A DNA stretch of 64,000 nucleotides from Streptomyces werraensis (GTDB lineage Bacteria; Actinomycetota; Actinomycetes; Streptomycetales; Streptomycetaceae), in assembly GCA_014656175.1 (NCBI GenBank), contig BNBX01000002.1, positions 372,001 through 436,000 of the forward strand, read 5' to 3'. The translations under genes were made by a program, and so were the position numbers. The notes beneath the pieces are model-generated. The model searched no databases. It was not told the DNA's origin and saw nothing but the letters and a program-made list of their open reading frames with translations. Below, one piece after another: positions 61,706-64,000 of this stretch. The stretch's first letter is position 1. Each line of letters starts with the position of its first letter.

Positions 61706-62095
61706 GTGACTGACTGCAGGAGGATGCTGCACTCCCTGTACTCCCCGCACGGCCTGTACTTCCGGTGGACGACGGCGTCGCTTCGTGGAGGTCTGCGCCT
61801 CGCCGGGAGGCGCCTGGCCCTGCGCACCGCCGGGCTGCTGCACCAGCTCGTCACCCGAGCCGGACACGACCCGGCCGACGCGCTGCCCGAGCTGAACCGC
61901 CTGATCGACGCGCGTTGCGCGGACCTCCGGGACACGCTCGACGCCCGCTGGATCCCCGTGGACCGCCAGGCGGAGTACCAGGCCCGGGTGATCCGCGCCG
62001 TGTGCGCCCTGGCCGTACGGAGGACGTCCGGAGCCTCCCGTTCGGGTGAGCCGGGCTGGGGTCCGGGGCCTTCCGTGCCGATGCACCGGGAATGA
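61706..62095 (+). CDS. Unrecognised small basic protein, overlapping an SSI inhibitor gene
   Basis: 129 residues if GTG 61706 is used. An ATG at 61724 has GGAGG touching it, too close to serve as its ribosome site, and further GTGs lie upstream, so the start is uncertain. Codon third positions are strongly G/C. The sequence is helical and basic (SLRGGLRLAGRRLALRTAGLLHQLVTRAG...RCADLRDTLDARWIPVDRQAEYQARVIRAVCALAVRR), and I recognise no family. Its stop overlaps the inhibitor start by ATGA, so the two are cotranslated. Confidence 0.6.
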   Translation: MTDCRRMLHSLYSPHGLYFRWTTASLRGGLRLAGRRLALRTAGLLHQLVTRAGHDPADALPELNRLIDARCADLRDTLDARWIPVDRQAEYQARVIRAVCALAVRRTSGASRSGEPGWGPGPSVPMHRE

Positions 62096-62505
62096 CGCAC
62101 ACCTCAGTGAAGACGGTAGGGGCGGGGCTGTCCGCCGCCGCCCTCCTCCTGCTCGCGGGCGCGACGCCCTCCGCCCACGCCGACACCGGGAACTGGCTGA
62201 TGCTCAGCGTCAGCCACGGGGAGACGCAGGTGGCAGGGGCGGAGGGCGGCACGCTGCTGCGGTGCGACCCGCCCGGCGGCGGCCACCCGCACGCGGAGGA
62301 GGCCTGCGCGCAGCTGTCGGCCGCCGACGGCCGCATCGCCGCACTCCCCGCGGAGGACGTCCTCTGCCCGATGATCTACGCCCCGGTGACGGCCCACGCG
62401 GAGGGCATGTGGCGCGACCGCCCGGTCACCTGGACGGAAACCTTCCCGAACGCCTGCACGCTGCGTGCCCGCACGGGGGCCCTGTTCGCGCTGGACGGGA
62501 CGTGA
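62092..62505 (+). CDS. SSI-family secreted protease inhibitor
   Basis: 137 residues from ATG 62092. Signal peptide ending A-H-A (about residue 30). The SSI core has four Cys in the conserved pattern: Cys58 (RCDPPGGGHPHAEEACAQL) with Cys72, and Cys92 (L-C-P-M-I-Y-A-P-V-T) with Cys122 (FPNACTL). The reactive-site P1 residue by alignment with SSI is Met94 and P1' is Ile95, suited to subtilisin-like proteases. Streptomyces use such inhibitors to control their own extracellular proteases. The gene overlaps the upstream unknown by 4 bp. Confidence 0.94.
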   Translation: MTHTSVKTVGAGLSAAALLLLAGATPSAHADTGNWLMLSVSHGETQVAGAEGGTLLRCDPPGGGHPHAEEACAQLSAADGRIAALPAEDVLCPMIYAPVTAHAEGMWRDRPVTWTETFPNACTLRARTGALFALDGT

Positions 62506-62816
62506 GACGCGCCGAGCCGTCCGGCGGGGCGCGGTAGACACGCGGGCCGGTGTACGGGGGCCGTCACGGTTTGCCCGTCGGGCACGGGCCGGCCTCCGTG
62601 CCGAGGGAGTGGCATAGCCCCGGAGGCTCGGTCAGCCGGGCGCCGTGGTCGGCACCCGACGTGCGGGCAGCAGCCGAGCAGCGCCCCGCCGCCGCCCAGC
62701 GCCAGCACCGTCTCGCCGCTCCCCGGCGTGGCTCGCGGGCCAACCCGCGAGCCGGGCAACAGGGCACGACGACCGCGCCGCGTCCTCCCGTGCCGGGCCA
62801 CGCGCCCCCCGCCCCC
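62506..62816. other. 311-bp convergent intergenic region
   Basis: No credible gene; short open frames on both strands lack ribosome sites and plausible proteins. The only clear element is the hairpin at 62730-62753. The sequence is GC-rich throughout. Confidence 0.6.
62730..62753. terminator. Perfect 10-bp bidirectional hairpin
   Basis: GGCTCGCGGG (62730-62739) pairs exactly with CCCGCGAGCC (62744-62753) around the loop CCAA. It lies between the SSI gene (stop 62505) and the convergent M14 gene (stop 62817), nearer the latter. Confidence 0.7.
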
Positions 62817-64000
62817 TCACATCAACCCCGCCCGCGCCTGCCGCGCCGCCGCCACCACCGTGCGTGACTGGTGCTCCACCTGGTGCCGCACCGGCACCCA
62901 GCGGGCGCGGAAGCGGGCGGCGAAGGCGTCGCTCCAGTGGGCGACCAGGTGGTCCAGGCGGGCCGCCGCCCGGGCGTCGTTGTCGTGCAGTGCGCGCCGC
63001 AGCATCGCCGCCGCCCGGAGCGGCACCCGGCGCGCGAAGGCGTCCACGCTGCCGACGTAGGCGCGGGTGCCGTCCGCGGGCGGGGTGCGGACCAGGTCGG
63101 CCGCCAGTCCAGGAACCAGCTCCAGCACCCAGGTGGCCGCCCGCAGCAGCGGACCGCCGGCCTCGGCGGGCTGCGGCCCCGGCCGTGCGTCCTCCAGCAC
63201 GTGCCGCACCTCGCCCGCGTCCCGCAGCAGCCGCTCCGCGAGCGCGTGCATCGCGGTGTCCGGCGCCGGGTGCGGGGCCGGGTCGTCGACCAGGTCGCTC
63301 GCCCACATCGGCACCTCGACCACCGCGGTCAGACCGCCGTACCGGTGCGCGTGGTACCAGGTGCTGTGCCGGGCGTCGTCGCTCAGGCTCGGATAGGCCG
63401 GGGCCGCCTCCGGCGCGGGCATCACGTGCACGCCGGGCCCCGACGCGGGCCAGCCCGCCGCGTCCGAGGCGCCCGTCTCGACGGGGATGTGCAGCTCGGC
63501 CGCGGACTTGGCGAACGGTTCCGCCAGTCCGGGCACGTCCCGCGTCAACTGCACCCAGCTGCCGCCCAGATCGGTGCCGTGCAGGGACACCTGGAGGAAG
63601 GGCCGCAGCTCGTCGATCACCCCGGTCAGCGCCCGCGTCTCCGGGGGGAGCCGGTCGGCGGGCAGCACCGAGGGCGCCCACTCAGGCTGCTCGGGACCGG
63701 CCGGGCGGAAGAAGCCCAGGTGGTAGTCGTACAGACTGCGCGGCGCCGGGGTGACGTGCAGGCTCGCCCCGTCGGGGTCCGCGCACAGCAGGAAGTGCCA
63801 GGAGACGCCGTCCCGCAGCTCCCGCTCGAGCAGGGTCCGCCGGGCCAGCTCCAGCAGCGTCCCGTTGCCGGCGGGCTCGTTGGCGTGGGCGCCCGCCACG
63901 ACCAGGACGGCGTGCCGGGCGCGTCCCACGGACAGCAGGTGCAGCGGCCGCCCCCCACGGGACACCCCCACCTGCCGCAGCGCACACAGACCCGGCCACT
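62817..64000 (-). CDS. M14 family zinc carboxypeptidase, C-terminal part (runs off window)
   Basis: The first in-frame start inside the window is GTG 63971, but the frame stays open to the edge and reads L-C-A-L-R-Q-V-G-V-S before R-G-G-R-P-L-H-L-L-S-V-G. This is the usual 'xxGxSxxGRPL' lead-in of M14 peptidases, so the gene almost surely starts beyond 64000. Zinc ligands are visible: His and Glu in GAHANEPAGN, then His in QVSLHGTDLGG; Glu in AVVEVPMW is a candidate catalytic base. The C-terminal 150 residues are helical. Substrate unknown. Confidence 0.88.
   Translation of the reverse strand, partial: WPGLCALRQVGVSRGGRPLHLLSVGRARHAVLVVAGAHANEPAGNGTLLELARRTLLERELRDGVSWHFLLCADPDGASLHVTPAPRSLYDYHLGFFRPAGPEQPEWAPSVLPADRLPPETRALTGVIDELRPFLQVSLHGTDLGGSWVQLTRDVPGLAEPFAKSAAELHIPVETGASDAAGWPASGPGVHVMPAPEAAPAYPSLSDDARHSTWYHAHRYGGLTAVVEVPMWASDLVDDPAPHPAPDTAMHALAERLLRDAGEVRHVLEDARPGPQPAEAGGPLLRAATWVLELVPGLAADLVRTPPADGTRAYVGSVDAFARRVPLRAAAMLRRALHDNDARAAARLDHLVAHWSDAFAARFRARWVPVRHQVEHQSRTVVAAARQARAGLM

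Noticed and set aside
62564-62767. 67-codon minus-strand frame in the gap after the SSI gene
   Set aside because: It has no ribosome site, spans the terminator hairpin, and its Arg/Cys/Gly-rich product looks non-coding.

Overview
This is chromosomal DNA of a Streptomyces or a very close relative. GC content is very high with strong third-position GC bias, GTG and even TTG starts are common, and neighbouring genes often overlap by 4 bp (GTGA/ATGA). Several marker genes point the same way: a two-domain geosmin synthase, a CprB-type gamma-butyrolactone-receptor homologue, a conservon (cvnABCD), a Streptomyces subtilisin inhibitor (SSI) protein, Tat-exported enzymes and a hemY-hemQ pair. As I remember it, the order murC-msrB ... 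conservon ... cprB ... geosmin synthase resembles the SCO60xx region of S. coelicolor. That comparison is recollection, not a search. I see no integrase, transposase, phage gene, CRISPR array, rRNA or tRNA, so the window reads as core or sub-core chromosome.

Layout. 1-8.7 kb: end of a sugar ABC permease, a CocE-type hydrolase, a LacI repressor in an operon with a GH43 glycosidase, a rhomboid protease, a small unknown protein, a CoA-disulfide-reductase-like flavoenzyme and a DUF4349 lipoprotein. 8.8-11 kb: hemY and hemQ. 11-19.8 kb: two secreted TAP-like peptidases, a TIGR04222 membrane protein, a DUF692 enzyme with a fused DUF2063/MbnC-like tail, a ceramidase and a PTH2 protein. 19.9-25.5 kb: an orphan gas-vesicle GvpA/J protein, a Cys-rich mini-protein with a polysaccharide deacetylase, a Rieske FAD oxidoreductase divergent from an ArsR/SRPBCC pair, and PhoX. 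25.7-32.3 kb: a SulP transporter behind a coupled small ORF, zapE, a RibD-C reductase, a short 'IGPS-labelled' protein, murC and msrB.

32.3-43 kb: a GT-C-like membrane protein, a membrane Moco oxidoreductase pair, a tight operon of GT2, TIGR04282 transferase and methyltransferase, two two-component systems and a nucleotide-sugar epimerase with a Cys insert. 43.2-46.7 kb: a complete glycine betaine/choline-type ABC importer. 46.8-51.7 kb: a sugar-type binding lipoprotein followed in one operon by cvnA-B-C-D. 52.2-58.1 kb: cprB, an ARMT1-like phosphatase, geoA, a PDZ protein and an M24 peptidase. 58.1-64 kb: a degenerate aminoglycoside-phosphotransferase-like protein, treZ, a DUF1707-FHA protein, an unknown gene overlapping an SSI inhibitor, and an M14 carboxypeptidase that runs off the window.

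The most promising under-described items are: the DUF692-DUF2063 fusion with its TIGR04222 membrane partner (possible peptide or protein modification); the binding protein that heads the conservon operon (possible ligand input); the small ORF coupled to sulP; and the orphan gas-vesicle protein. Perfect GC-rich hairpins mark most transcription-unit ends. Gene assignments rest on reading motifs by eye. No database search was run.
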